The notes under the pieces: model-generated
Told to the model about the DNA's origin: nothing
Databases searched by the model: none
What the model saw: only the letters and a program-made list of their open reading frames with translations
Origin: JBKBRC01 sp046292345
GTDB lineage: Bacteria > Bacteroidota > Rhodothermia > Rhodothermales > Rubricoccaceae
Direction of reading: 5' to 3'
NCBI GenBank assembly: GCA_046292345.1
Contig: JBKBRC010000004.1
Span: 43,432-107,431 of the forward strand
DNA: 64,000 nt
Shown here: positions 17,349 through 26,633 of the stretch, piece after piece
Layout of the letters: every line of letters begins with the position of its first letter
Position numbering within the stretch: the first letter of the stretch is position 1
Position numbers and translations under genes: made by a program

Positions 17349-17488
17349 CAGGGGTACCCCTGCCGCGCGCGGCGGAAAACCCGGCCGCCTGTCGCCTCCG
17401 AGACCGGCAAAGCCGTCCGTCGCCGCGCCCGCCGTAGCGCGTTCGCTCCTCCTCCGCTCCTCCGGATCACTCCTTGCTACCGCCCGCC

Positions 17489-17812
17489 ATGACCGCCCTC
17501 CATCGCATGCGCCAGTACCAGCAGCAGGCCGCGCGCTCGGCCTCCCCCGAGCAACTCGTCGGCACGCTCTACGACCTCGGCATTGCCGCGTGCTACCGCG
17601 AGGATCGCCCGAAGGTGCGTGCCGTGCTCAAGGAACTGCTCGCCGGACTCGACTTCGCGCGCGGCGGCGAGATCGCCGGCCGCCTGCATGCCATCTACAC
17701 CTACTGTTTGACCGAGAGCGCTCTCGGCGACCTTGCAAGCGTAGCCGAGCTCCTCGAGGGGCTGCGTGAGGCGTGGGCCGAGGGCGTGCTCGCGCGCCGC
17801 CCTGCCGCCTGA
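17489..17812 (+). CDS. fliS: Flagellin export chaperone FliS
   Basis: A small helical cytoplasmic chaperone that binds the flagellin C-terminus before export. The 107-residue protein has the FliS pattern near its start: MRQYQQQAARSASPEQLVGTLYDLGI, corresponding to the family YxxxxVxTASPxxLixMLYDGA. LLAGLDFARGGEIAGRLHAIYTY and LRLREAW-like final helices follow. The start at 17489 is chosen over 17474. It lies between the flagellins and fliD, the classical fliC-fliS-fliD neighbourhood. Confidence 0.88.
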   Translation: MTALHRMRQYQQQAARSASPEQLVGTLYDLGIAACYREDRPKVRAVLKELLAGLDFARGGEIAGRLHAIYTYCLTESALGDLASVAELLEGLREAWAEGVLARRPAA

Positions 17813-17877
17813 CCCCGGGCGCTTGCGCGCCGCCCCGTGCCCGTATCCGCACCCCCGGCCGCGTGCCGGGACCTGCC

Positions 17878-19722
17878 ATGGTCTCCGTCTCCCGCGTCAA
17901 TGCCAACGATCCGTACGAGCTGCTGATCTCGAACATCATCCGGCTCGAGCGGCAGCCGCAGCAGCGCCTCAAGGATCAGCAGGCGAGCCAGAAGAAGCAG
18001 CGCACCGTCCTGAACGACTTCTCGACGGCCCTCTCGGGGCTGCGCGCCGAACTGGCCAAGATGAGCGATCGCTTCGCCAACCCGTTCGCGGCAAAGCAGG
18101 CGAGCGTGCCCGGCGGCGCCGGCTTCACGGCGACTGCCTCCGGGCGCGCCGCCGCGGGCGCGCACACGCTCCAGGTGGAGCGCCTCGCCGCGGCCGACGC
18201 GCGCGTCTCGCGCCGCATCGATACGGCCGGCACCACCCTGCGCGACTTCTTCGCCGCGCGCGGGCCGCAGACGTTCGCGATCGAGGTGGGCAGCCCGACC
18301 GCCACCGACCCCACGCGCCGCGTCTCGGTCGACGTGACGGTCGAGCCCACCGGCAGCACCGACGGCGAGATCCTCGGCCAGATCCGCCAGGCGGTGACCG
18401 ACGCGCTGTCGCAGGCCGCCTCGGAGGGACGCATCAACCGCGCGGACGTGCCCGTGGCGTCGGTCGTCTCCGAGACGGCCGGCACGGCCCGCCTGCAGCT
18501 CCGCGCCGGCGGCACTGGCTTCGACCGCCGCCTCGGCTTCGCCGACTCCGCCGACGGCCTGCTCGCGCGTCTCCAGATCGCGCGCGCCGACCTGGCCGGC
18601 GGCGAGGTGCAAGACGTGACGCCGGCCACGAGCGCCTCGCACCTCGGCAGTGCCGTCTCGACGCCCGTCTCGTTCTCGATTCTGACCGGCAACGCGGTCA
18701 ACGTGCAGGTCAACGGCGCCGCGCGCACGGTCAACATTGCCAACGGCACCTACAACACGCCGCAGGCGCTGGCGGCGGCGTTCCAGAACGCGCTCGGCAA
18801 CGACATGCGCGTCGACGTCGAGGACGGCGCCCTGCGCGTCACGACCGTTGCCACCGGGGAGGCGTCGTCGATCCGCTTCACGGGCGGCAACGCGCTCGCG
18901 CGGCTCGGCTTCGCCGTCATGGCTGAGCCCGTACGGGGCACCGACGCCGTCGTCGCGGTCACGCCTGCCGGCACGAGCGGCGGCATGCTCCACGCCGTCG
19001 GCACGAGCGAGATGGACTCCGGCCTCTCGGCCCGCTTCGTGCTGGACGGGCTCACGATGTACCGCGGCTCGAACGAGGTGACGGACGCGCTGCAGGGCGT
19101 CACGCTCACCCTCCGCGCGCCCGGCGCGCCGGAGACGTTCGCCGTCGCGCCTGACGGCACCGTGGCGACCGAGCAGGTCGAGAAGTTCATCGAGCGCTAC
19201 AACGCCGTCGTCAACTTCATCGCGCAGCGCACGGTCGTCGATCCGGAGGCGCGCACCCGCGGCGAGTTCGCCGGCGACGGCCCGATCCTGGGACTGCGCG
19301 CGGGCATGCGGAGCGACCTGCTTCGCCCTGTCGCCGGGCAGCCAGACACGGCGCGCGCGCTCGAGAGCCTCGGCATCACGACGGCCAAAGACGGCACGCT
19401 CAAGCTGAGCGACAAGGCGGCGCTCGAGGCAGCGATCGCGCAAGACCCGGGCAGCGTGCAGCGCCTCTTCGCCTCGGGCGGCGACGGGCTCGCCGAGCGC
19501 CTCACGGCCCGCCTCGACGCGTTCGTGGGCACGGGCGGTTTGCTTGGGAGCCGCAAAGAGACGCTCGAAGCCGCCAACCGCCGCATCGAGAAGCGGATCA
19601 AGGACTGGGACGCGCGCCTGCAGGCTCGCGAGAAATCGCTCCGGCTCCAGTTCGCGCGCCTCCAGGAAACGGTCGCCCTTCTGCAAGGGCAGCAGCAGCA
19701 GTTCTCGGCCTACTTCTACTGA
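17878..19722 (+). CDS. fliD: Flagellar filament cap protein FliD (HAP2)
   Basis: The filament cap and flagellin-folding factor, 614 residues. The N-terminal FliD domain has NIIRLERQPQQRLKDQQASQKKQ and a serine/threonine-rich beta region with AAAGAHTLQVERLAAADARVS. The FliD C-terminal domain contains VEKFIERYNAVVNFI, TTAKDGTLKLSDKAALEAAI and QETVALLQGQQQQFSAYFY. The start at 17878 directly precedes the conserved N-terminal helix; the 35 residues upstream in frame overlap fliS and are Arg/Pro-rich. The following small gene starts 5 bases after its stop. Confidence 0.93.
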   Translation: MVSVSRVNANDPYELLISNIIRLERQPQQRLKDQQASQKKQRTVLNDFSTALSGLRAELAKMSDRFANPFAAKQASVPGGAGFTATASGRAAAGAHTLQVERLAAADARVSRRIDTAGTTLRDFFAARGPQTFAIEVGSPTATDPTRRVSVDVTVEPTGSTDGEILGQIRQAVTDALSQAASEGRINRADVPVASVVSETAGTARLQLRAGGTGFDRRLGFADSADGLLARLQIARADLAGGEVQDVTPATSASHLGSAVSTPVSFSILTGNAVNVQVNGAARTVNIANGTYNTPQALAAAFQNALGNDMRVDVEDGALRVTTVATGEASSIRFTGGNALARLGFAVMAEPVRGTDAVVAVTPAGTSGGMLHAVGTSEMDSGLSARFVLDGLTMYRGSNEVTDALQGVTLTLRAPGAPETFAVAPDGTVATEQVEKFIERYNAVVNFIAQRTVVDPEARTRGEFAGDGPILGLRAGMRSDLLRPVAGQPDTARALESLGITTAKDGTLKLSDKAALEAAIAQDPGSVQRLFASGGDGLAERLTARLDAFVGTGGLLGSRKETLEAANRRIEKRIKDWDARLQAREKSLRLQFARLQETVALLQGQQQQFSAYFY

Positions 19723-19727
19723 GTCCC

Positions 19728-20111
19728 ATGACGCCCGCCGCCGCCCCGCCCGCCGCCACGCCCCCCGCGGCCGCAACGCTCCTCCTCGAGGCCATTTATG
19801 CGGCAGGCGAGGAGGTGCTCGGCGCGCTCGCGCGCCAAGACTACGACGGTGCGCTCGCACACGCGCAGGCGCGCGAGACGCTCGTGGCGCAGCTCGCCCG
19901 CGCCGAAGCCGCCGGCGCCGGCCTAGGAGCGCACCAGGCCGCCTGCGCCGGGCGCCTCGTCGCGCAGTACGCTGCGCTGTCGGAGGCGCTGGCCGCGCAT
20001 CAGGAAGCACTGGAGGACGCTTTGCGTGAAACGGCGCGTCACCGCCACGCGGCGGATCGTTACACCGAGGAGCCCGCGTCGCCGCCGGGACGCCTGCGTG
20101 CAAGCGGCTGA
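19728..20111 (+). CDS. Small helical protein after fliD, possible FliT-type chaperone
   Basis: A 127-residue, Ala-rich protein predicted to be mostly helical after a disordered Pro/Ala leader. Segments are LLLEAIYAAGEEVLGALARQ, ALAHAQARETLVAQLARAEA and QYAALSEALAAHQEALEDAL. FliT, the FliD export chaperone, is similarly small and helical and is often encoded right after fliS-fliD, so FliT is the best guess. I see no diagnostic motif. The last residues and the stop are encoded by a 21-bp tandem array. Confidence 0.6.
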   Translation: MTPAAAPPAATPPAAATLLLEAIYAAGEEVLGALARQDYDGALAHAQARETLVAQLARAEAAGAGLGAHQAACAGRLVAQYAALSEALAAHQEALEDALRETARHRHAADRYTEEPASPPGRLRASG

Positions 20112-20376
20112 CGCCTGCGTGCAAGCGGCTGACGCCTGCGTGCAAGCGGCTGACGCCTGCGTGCAAGCGGCTGACGCCTGCGNNNNNNNNNNNNNNNNNN
20201 NNNNNNNNNNNNNNNNNNNNNNNNNNNNNNNNNNNNNNNNNNNNNNNNNNNNNNNNNNNNNNNNNNNNNNNNNNNNNNNNNNGACGCCTGCGTGCAAGCG
20301 GCTGACGCCTGCGTGCAAGCGGCTGACGCCTGCGTGCAAGCGGCTGACGCCTGCGTGCAAGCGGCTGACGCCTGCG
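20089..20376 (+). repeat. 21-bp tandem array interrupted by a scaffold gap, spanning a stop codon
   Basis: Unit GACGCCTGCGTGCAAGCGGCT. There are 4.5 copies at 20089-20182, 100 N (20183-20282), and another 4.5 copies at 20283-20376. The two 94-bp sides are identical, so they may be the same sequence counted twice. The stop of the upstream gene is the TGA at the first unit boundary (20109-20111). True copy number is unknown. Confidence 0.9.
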
Positions 20377-20404
20377 CCCGGCAAGTTTATTGCCGCGCGT
20401 TAAC

Positions 20405-20447
20405 TTTTTGAGCCCGGGGCTTAGCCAACCGTCCCGCGCCCCGATAA
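20405..20447 (+). promoter_or_regulatory. Sigma-28 promoter of flgM
   Basis: TTAG (20421-20424), a 16-base spacer and CCGATAA (20441-20447), with T5 ending at 20409, 11 bases upstream of the -35 box. FlgM expression from a FliA-dependent promoter gives the usual negative feedback. Confidence 0.8.
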
Positions 20448-20484
20448 CGACCGAAACGACCCGGGCCTCAACCTGCTCACCGCT

Positions 20485-20826
20485 ATGGATCTCTCCCGTC
20501 TCTCCGGCACGCGCGCGCACGCTTCCGAGCGGGGCAGCACGGAAAAAAAGGTCTCCGATCGCCCGCTGGCAGAAAAGACCGGCGCGGCGGCAGCGGCGGC
20601 TGAGCCACGCAGCGGGGACCGTGTGGAACTCTCGGCGACCGCGCGCATGCGCCAGGCCGCCGAGGCGACGCGCCAGGCCGAGATCGAGGCCGCACGTGCG
20701 CAGCTGGCGGAGTTGAACACGCTCTCGCCCGAGCGCGTAGCCGAGCTACGCGCCCTCGCGCAGAGCGGCTACTACGACCGTCCGGAGGTCGTCGAGAGCG
20801 TCGCCGCGCGCATTGCAGGCGCCTGA
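20485..20826 (+). CDS. flgM: Anti-sigma-28 factor FlgM
   Basis: Binds FliA and blocks late transcription until the hook-basal body is finished and FlgM is exported. The 113-residue protein has a disordered N-terminal half (needed for export) and a C-terminal sigma-binding part: GDRVELSATARMRQAAEATR, then LSPERVAELRALAQSGYYD and VESVAARIAGA. These match the family DxVxLSxxAxxL and RVxxIkxxIxxGxY patterns. It is preceded by its own sigma-28 promoter and convergent with the FlgR-like gene. Confidence 0.87.
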   Translation: MDLSRLSGTRAHASERGSTEKKVSDRPLAEKTGAAAAAAEPRSGDRVELSATARMRQAAEATRQAEIEAARAQLAELNTLSPERVAELRALAQSGYYDRPEVVESVAARIAGA

Positions 20827-20832
20827 GCGGGA

Positions 20833-20876
20833 CCGGCGCCGCGCCTGCCCGGCGCCGCGCCTGCCCGGCGCCGCGC

Positions 20877-20880
<4 letters not shown>
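20833..20880 (-). repeat. 16-bp tandem repeat, 3 copies, spanning the stop of the FlgR-like gene
   Basis: Plus-strand unit CCGGCGCCGCGCCTGC. The copy nearest the minus-strand gene has CTAC, which supplies the TAG stop; the other two have CTGC. It is another stop-codon array, here on the minus strand between convergent genes. Confidence 0.88.
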
Positions 20881-22310
<1,430 letters not shown>

Positions 22311-22347
22311 AGCGGGCGCGAGGGCGGGAGGGGCCCCGCGCGTCCGG

Positions 22348-23091
22348 CTAGGCGGCCGGTGCCGCGCAGGGCAGCGACAGGCGGAACGTTACCACCGAAG
22401 CTCCGGCGCTGCCAGGCTCGCGGGGGGGCGGGGCCAGGGCCGGCGCGAGCGTGAGCGTGCCGCCCATGCTCTCGGCCAGGCGCCGCGCCAGCGGCAGCCC
22501 GAGCCCGAGGTGGCTGGACTTGGTCGTGTGGAAGAGCGTGAAGGCGCGCTCGTCGGGCGGCACGGCCGCCTCGTTGCGCACCTCGGCGGTGAGCGCCGTG
22601 CCGGCGACCGCGAGCACGAGCGTGACGGGCGAGCCTGGTGGCGCTGCCTCGAGCGCGTTCTGGAGGAGCACGAGCAGGATCTGCCGCAGCAGCGCCGGAT
22701 CGGTGTCGGCCGTGAAGCCGTCCGGGAGCAGATCGGCGAGCACGACCGGGTCGGCGGCGGGCCCCAGGGCGCGCAGCAGATCGGCTGCGAGCGCCGCCGG
22801 CGCCACGCGGACCGGCACGGGCGCCGGCAGGTGGCTGTAGTAGACAAGTCCAGCGCAGACGCGCTCGATGGCCGCCGCGCCCTCGAGGATGCCGAGCGCG
22901 AGCGCGCGCTCGTCCTCGCGCGTGAGCAGGTCTGCGAGCAGTTCCGCGTAGCCCTGGATGCCCCCCACGAGGCTGCGCAGGCGGTGGGCGACGACGGTGG
23001 CGAAGGCGGCCAGTTCGCCCGGTACGGCACCCATCTCACCGGGCGCGAGGGCATCGGCGGCGGCAGGGGAGGGGATGAGGGTGAGCGGCAT
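22348..23091 (-). CDS. Flagellar sensor histidine kinase (FlgS/FlrB-like)
   Basis: A compact 247-residue cytoplasmic kinase without membrane segments or PAS. The H box is FATVVAHRLRSLVGGIQGYA (His36), a variant of the common HEIRNPL; the N box is ILLVLLQNALEAAPPGSP; the G2 box is HLGLGLPLARRLAESMGG. A clear G1 box (DxGxG) is not visible (the corresponding stretch reads NEAAVPPDERAFTLFHTTKS), which is odd. The start at 23091 precedes the first helix; the 76 residues upstream in frame are basic and uncharacteristic. It forms an operon with the FlgR-like regulator and diverges from flgB. Confidence 0.82.
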   Translation of the reverse strand: MPLTLIPSPAAADALAPGEMGAVPGELAAFATVVAHRLRSLVGGIQGYAELLADLLTREDERALALGILEGAAAIERVCAGLVYYSHLPAPVPVRVAPAALAADLLRALGPAADPVVLADLLPDGFTADTDPALLRQILLVLLQNALEAAPPGSPVTLVLAVAGTALTAEVRNEAAVPPDERAFTLFHTTKSSHLGLGLPLARRLAESMGGTLTLAPALAPPPREPGSAGASVVTFRLSLPCAAPAA

Positions 23092-23296
23092 GCGGAGCGG
23101 AGTTTTCAGCAGACGCGGCAAGGTTTTCCGACGCGCGGCGGGGACGTCTGGCTGAGGCGCCGGGCGGGCGGGCGCGGCAGCGTCGGGTGCAGTAAGGGCA
23201 CAAACCGGACCTTTCCAAGGGGCGCCCGCTCGCAGCGCGCCGCCCGGGGATCGCCGCCGCAGCGCGCGGATGCCCGCCGCCTGCGGCCGGCGAGGC

Positions 23297-23328
23297 GGCA
23301 CGGCTCTTGCCAGCGGCACGGCTCTTGC
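23297..23328 (+). promoter_or_regulatory. Two tandem perfect sigma-54 promoters for the flgB operon
   Basis: GGCACGGCTCTTGC occurs at 23297-23310 and again at 23315-23328, an exact 18-bp duplication. Each has the -24 GG and -12 GC in the correct 14-base register and matches the consensus GGCACG-N4-TTGC fully. Starts would fall near 23322 and 23340, upstream of the flgB ATG at 23367. Confidence 0.9.
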
Positions 23329-23366
23329 CCGGAGACTCGCGCCACGACCTCCCTCTCCCGCATCCG

Positions 23367-23705
23367 ATGGAAACCAACCGGCTCGCGCTGCTTCGCCAGG
23401 CGATGACGGCCTATTCGCTGCGCTCGCGCACGCTCGCGGCCAACGTGGCCAACATCGAGACGCCCGGTTACCAGCGCCTGGGCGTCTCGTTCGAGGACGC
23501 GCTCCAGCGCGCGCGCCGCTTGCCTGATAGCGAGCACCTCCGGCGCGCTGCGCAGCCGCGCGTGCAGGTCGAGGAGCGCCCTCCGCTGCTCGAGGACGAG
23601 CTGATGGAGGTCGCGGACACGCAGATGCGCACCCAACTCGCTACGCGCGCGCTCTCGCACCACTTCGCGCTCATGCGCTCCGGCATCACCGGCCGCTCCG
23701 AGTGA
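23367..23705 (+). CDS. flgB: Flagellar basal-body rod protein FlgB
   Basis: A proximal rod protein, 112 residues. The family signature is LLRQAMTAYSLRSRTLAANVANIETPGYQR at the start, then VSFEDALQ, and the C-terminal EVADTQMRTQLATRALSHHFALMRSGI. The start at 23367 lies downstream of the duplicated sigma-54 promoter; the in-frame ATG at 23307 is inside that promoter. It is the first gene of the long flgBC-fliEFGHIJ-fliK-flgDE operon. Confidence 0.92.
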   Translation: METNRLALLRQAMTAYSLRSRTLAANVANIETPGYQRLGVSFEDALQRARRLPDSEHLRRAAQPRVQVEERPPLLEDELMEVADTQMRTQLATRALSHHFALMRSGITGRSE

Positions 23706-23736
23706 GCCCCTCCCGCGCCGTCCGCCGTAGTCCGCC

Positions 23737-24228
23737 ATGCCCGTCGGCCCTCGCTTCTTCTCCGTCTTCCGCATCGCCGCGCGCGGCCTCGAGGCGCAGC
23801 GCGTCGCGATGGGCGTCGCGACCGAGAACATCGCCAACGCGACCACCTCGGGCATGGCCGGCGGGGAGCCCTACCGGGTCAAGCGCGCGCAGCACGAGGC
23901 CATCGGGAACGTGCCCTTCCAAGCGTTCCTGCGCCACGGCGGGCGCCTGGCGGCCTCCCACGAGCGCCACCTGCAGGGCCTGACGGGGCGCCGCTTCGCC
24001 GGCCCCGCCGACGGCGGCCCTCGCACCGAGGTCGTCGAGCTCGACGCCGAGCGCTGGGAATACGACCCCGGCCACCCGGACGCCGACGCCGACGGCTACG
24101 TCCGCTACCCGGACGTCAACGTCGTCACCGAGATGGCGCAGATGATCTCGGCCAACCGCATCTACGAAGCCAACCTCTCCACGCTCGACGCGGCCAAGGA
24201 GATGCTCAAGCGCACGCTCGAGCTCTGA
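23737..24228 (+). CDS. flgC: Flagellar basal-body rod protein FlgC
   Basis: A proximal rod protein, 163 residues. The N-terminal domain is VFRIAARGLEAQRVAMGVATENIANATTSG; the C-terminal FlgC motif is GYVRYPDVNVVTEMAQMISANRIYEANLSTLDAAKEMLKRTLEL. The middle is somewhat longer than in E. coli FlgC. It lies 31 bases after flgB. Confidence 0.95.
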   Translation: MPVGPRFFSVFRIAARGLEAQRVAMGVATENIANATTSGMAGGEPYRVKRAQHEAIGNVPFQAFLRHGGRLAASHERHLQGLTGRRFAGPADGGPRTEVVELDAERWEYDPGHPDADADGYVRYPDVNVVTEMAQMISANRIYEANLSTLDAAKEMLKRTLEL

Positions 24229-24256
24229 CCGCGGCCGCCCGCCCGCTGCGACCCGC

Positions 24257-24553
24257 ATGATCTCGCCCGCCAGCTATCCGGCCTATACGCGCCCCCTCGC
24301 GTCGCCGCAGACGCCCACGCCGCCCGCCGTGCCGCCGCCCGCCGTGCCGCCGGCTGGAGGCGCCCCCTGGCCCGCCGCGCGGTCGGACCTGTCCGCTCCG
24401 GCCGCAGGGCTGCCCGTGCTCTCGTCCGCCGAGCAGCAGGCGCTCGCGCGGCAGTTCCCGGAGGCGCCCGCGCTCGCGCAGCGCCTCTACGGCCCGGCGC
24501 GCCCGGCCACGCCGCCACCGGCGCTTGGCACGCGCCTTGACCTGCGCGGCTGA
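24257..24553 (+). CDS. Small proline-rich protein between flgC and fliE, function unknown
   Basis: A 98-residue protein of no family I recognise. The first half is Pro/Ala-rich and low complexity (PTPPAVPPPAVPPAGG). The second half holds a short ordered part: VLSSAEQQALARQFPEAPAL, then QRLYGP and a C-terminal LGTRLDLRG. It sits in the operon 28 bases after flgC and 62 before fliE, where many genomes have nothing. Codon use matches its neighbours, and the reading frame fills the gap cleanly, which supports it being translated. A rod- or FliE-associated factor is possible but unproven. Confidence 0.6.
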   Translation: MISPASYPAYTRPLASPQTPTPPAVPPPAVPPAGGAPWPAARSDLSAPAAGLPVLSSAEQQALARQFPEAPALAQRLYGPARPATPPPALGTRLDLRG

Positions 24554-24615
24554 CGCCTCCGCGCTCCCCGACCAGCTCCCCCCGCGCTCCCCCGACCGGC
24601 TCCCCCCGCCCGCCC

Positions 24616-24951
24616 ATGTTCGCGCCCGCCTCGCTCACGCCCGCCCAGCTCGTCGCGCTCGGCCGTGCCGACGCCCCCGGTCCGTCGTGGGGCGCCCCTG
24701 CCCCTGCCCGCCGCGTCGGCTCTGACGGCTTCGACCGGTTCGCAGGCACGCTCCGCGAGGCCATCGGCAACGTGGATAGCGCGCAGAAGGAGGCCGGCGC
24801 GCAGGTGGAGGCGTTCGTGGCCGGCGAGCAGGAGAACCTGCACGAGGTCATGATCGCCATGAACCAGGCGCGGCTCTACTTCCAGCTCATGACCGAAGTG
24901 CGCAACCGCGGCCTCGAGACCTACCAGGAACTGATGCGGATGCAGGTCTGA
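24616..24951 (+). CDS. fliE: Flagellar hook-basal body protein FliE
   Basis: The adaptor between the MS ring and rod. The 111-residue protein has a variable N-terminal third, then FDRFAGTLREAIGNVDSAQKEA and the conserved C-terminus GEQENLHEVMIAMNQARLYFQLMTEVRNRGLETYQELMRMQV. It directly precedes fliF as in most flagellar operons. Confidence 0.95.
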   Translation: MFAPASLTPAQLVALGRADAPGPSWGAPAPARRVGSDGFDRFAGTLREAIGNVDSAQKEAGAQVEAFVAGEQENLHEVMIAMNQARLYFQLMTEVRNRGLETYQELMRMQV

Positions 24952-25013
24952 CGGTGCGCCCGCCCCCGCCGCGCTGCCCCTCCTGATCCCCCGCCGCCCC
25001 GCCCGCCCGCCGC

Positions 25014-26624
25014 ATGAACGCCTACACCGACCAACTGCGAGGCTTCCTCGCGTCGCTCTCGGGACGGCAGCGCGCCTCGCTCGCCGCCGCGGCTCTGGCC
25101 GGTGTGCTGCTCGTCGGCGCGGTCGGGTACTGGGCGAGCCGGCCGGACTACGCGCTGCTCTTCGGCGGGCTCGACGCCTCGTCGGCGGCGCAGGTCGTCG
25201 AGACGCTGCAGGCGCAGAACGTGCCCTACCAGCTCCGCGAGGCCGGCTCGGCAGTCTACGTGCCTCGCGAGCAGGTCTACGAGCAACGTCTCCGCCTGGC
25301 TGCGAGCGGCGCCGTCTCGGACGGCCAGACGGGCTACGAGCTCTTCGACAAGGGCACGCTCGGCATGACCGACTTCATGCAGAAGGTGTCCTACAAGCGC
25401 GCCCTCGAGGGCGAACTGGCACGAACCATCACGGGCGTGCGCGGCGTCGAGGCGGCGCGCGTGCACCTCGTGCTCCCCGAGCGCAGCCCGTTCCGCGAGA
25501 CCCAGGTCAGTCCGAGCGCCTCGGTCGTGCTCCGCCTCGCGCACGGCGGCCGGCCCGACCGCGAGCGCGTGGCCGGTATCACGGCGCTCGTCAGCGGTGC
25601 CGTCGAAGGCCTCCAGCCCGCCGACGTGACCGTCGTCGACGCCCAGGGCACGCTCCTCTCGGACCCCGCCACGACCGCCGCCGACGGCGGCGCGCTCTCG
25701 GCCAGCCAGCTCGCCTACCAGCGCGCGCTCGAGGAGCACCTCGCCGCGCAGGGCCAGAGCATGCTCGACCGCGTGCTCGGCACCGGGCGCGCCATCGTGC
25801 GCGTCTCGGCTACGGTCGACTTCAGCAAGACCGTCACCGAGGCCGAGCGCATCGACCCCGAGAGCTCGACCGTACTCTCGGAGGAGCGCGTCGAGGCGGA
25901 CGCCGAGGGCGCGGGCGGCTCGACCGTGCGCAACTACGAACTCTCGCGCGAGCGCGAGCGCTCCGAGCGCGGCGCCGGCCGCGTCGAGTACCTGACGGTT
26001 TCGGTCATCCTCGACCAGCGCATGGCCGCGCCGACCGCCGAGGGCGCCGAGCCGACGCGTGTGCCGTTCACGGACGAAGAGCTGGCCGAGATCGGCGCGC
26101 TCGTGCGCAACGCCGTCGGCTTCAACGATGCCCGCGGCGACCGCATCGCGGTCCACCAGACGCAGTTCGACACGGCCGGGCAGGACGCCGAGGCGGCCGA
26201 GTGGCAGGCCGTGCAACGCCAGGAGCGCATGCAGCTCTACCTCCGCTACGGCCTGATGGCGCTCGCGCTGCTCGTCGGCGCGTGGCTGCTGCGCGCGGCC
26301 ACGGCCCGCGTCGTCGCGCCTCCCGAGCCCGACGAGGCGGCGGCGCCCGCGCTCGCCGAGGGCCCGCCCTCCGGCGACAGCTTCGCCGGGGCGGACGCGC
26401 CGGTGCTGGCCGCGGACGGCGTGCTGCGCCCGCCGCCCGAAGAAGAAGACGCCCTCGTGCCGGAAGATTTTTACACGAGCCGCCTCTCGCCCGAGGCCCG
26501 CCGGCAACTGGGCGCGAAGCGCAAGTTCTACGAGGCCACGCAGCAGCGCATCGCCGAGAACCCCGAGGAGGCCGCGGCTCTGATCGGCACGTGGCTTGCC
26601 GAGGACCGGGCCGGCCTCAACTGA
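25014..26624 (+). CDS. fliF: Flagellar MS-ring protein FliF
   Basis: The inner-membrane ring scaffold, 536 residues. TM1 at about 26-46 (LAAAALAGVLLVGAVGYWAS) and TM2 at about 412-430 (RYGLMALALLVGAWLLRA) flank the periplasmic ring-building domains. Diagnostic segments are DYALLFGGLDASSAAQVVE, GTLGMTDFMQKVSYKRALEGELARTI, ARVHLVLPERSPF and TVDFSKTVTEAERIDPESS. The cytoplasmic C-terminus (ENPEEAAALIGTWLAED) is the FliG-binding tail. fliG follows after 9 bases. Confidence 0.97.
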   Translation: MNAYTDQLRGFLASLSGRQRASLAAAALAGVLLVGAVGYWASRPDYALLFGGLDASSAAQVVETLQAQNVPYQLREAGSAVYVPREQVYEQRLRLAASGAVSDGQTGYELFDKGTLGMTDFMQKVSYKRALEGELARTITGVRGVEAARVHLVLPERSPFRETQVSPSASVVLRLAHGGRPDRERVAGITALVSGAVEGLQPADVTVVDAQGTLLSDPATTAADGGALSASQLAYQRALEEHLAAQGQSMLDRVLGTGRAIVRVSATVDFSKTVTEAERIDPESSTVLSEERVEADAEGAGGSTVRNYELSRERERSERGAGRVEYLTVSVILDQRMAAPTAEGAEPTRVPFTDEELAEIGALVRNAVGFNDARGDRIAVHQTQFDTAGQDAEAAEWQAVQRQERMQLYLRYGLMALALLVGAWLLRAATARVVAPPEPDEAAAPALAEGPPSGDSFAGADAPVLAADGVLRPPPEEEDALVPEDFYTSRLSPEARRQLGAKRKFYEATQQRIAENPEEAAALIGTWLAEDRAGLN

Positions 26625-26633
26625 CCGCGCCGC

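Noticed and set aside
19728..20111. Firm assignment of the gene after fliD as FliT
   Set aside because: Size, helicity and position fit, but no FliT-specific residue pattern could be recognised.
20089..20376. Tandem 21-bp units resembling a CRISPR array
   Set aside because: Units are directly adjacent with no spacers and no cas genes are near; this is a simple tandem repeat.
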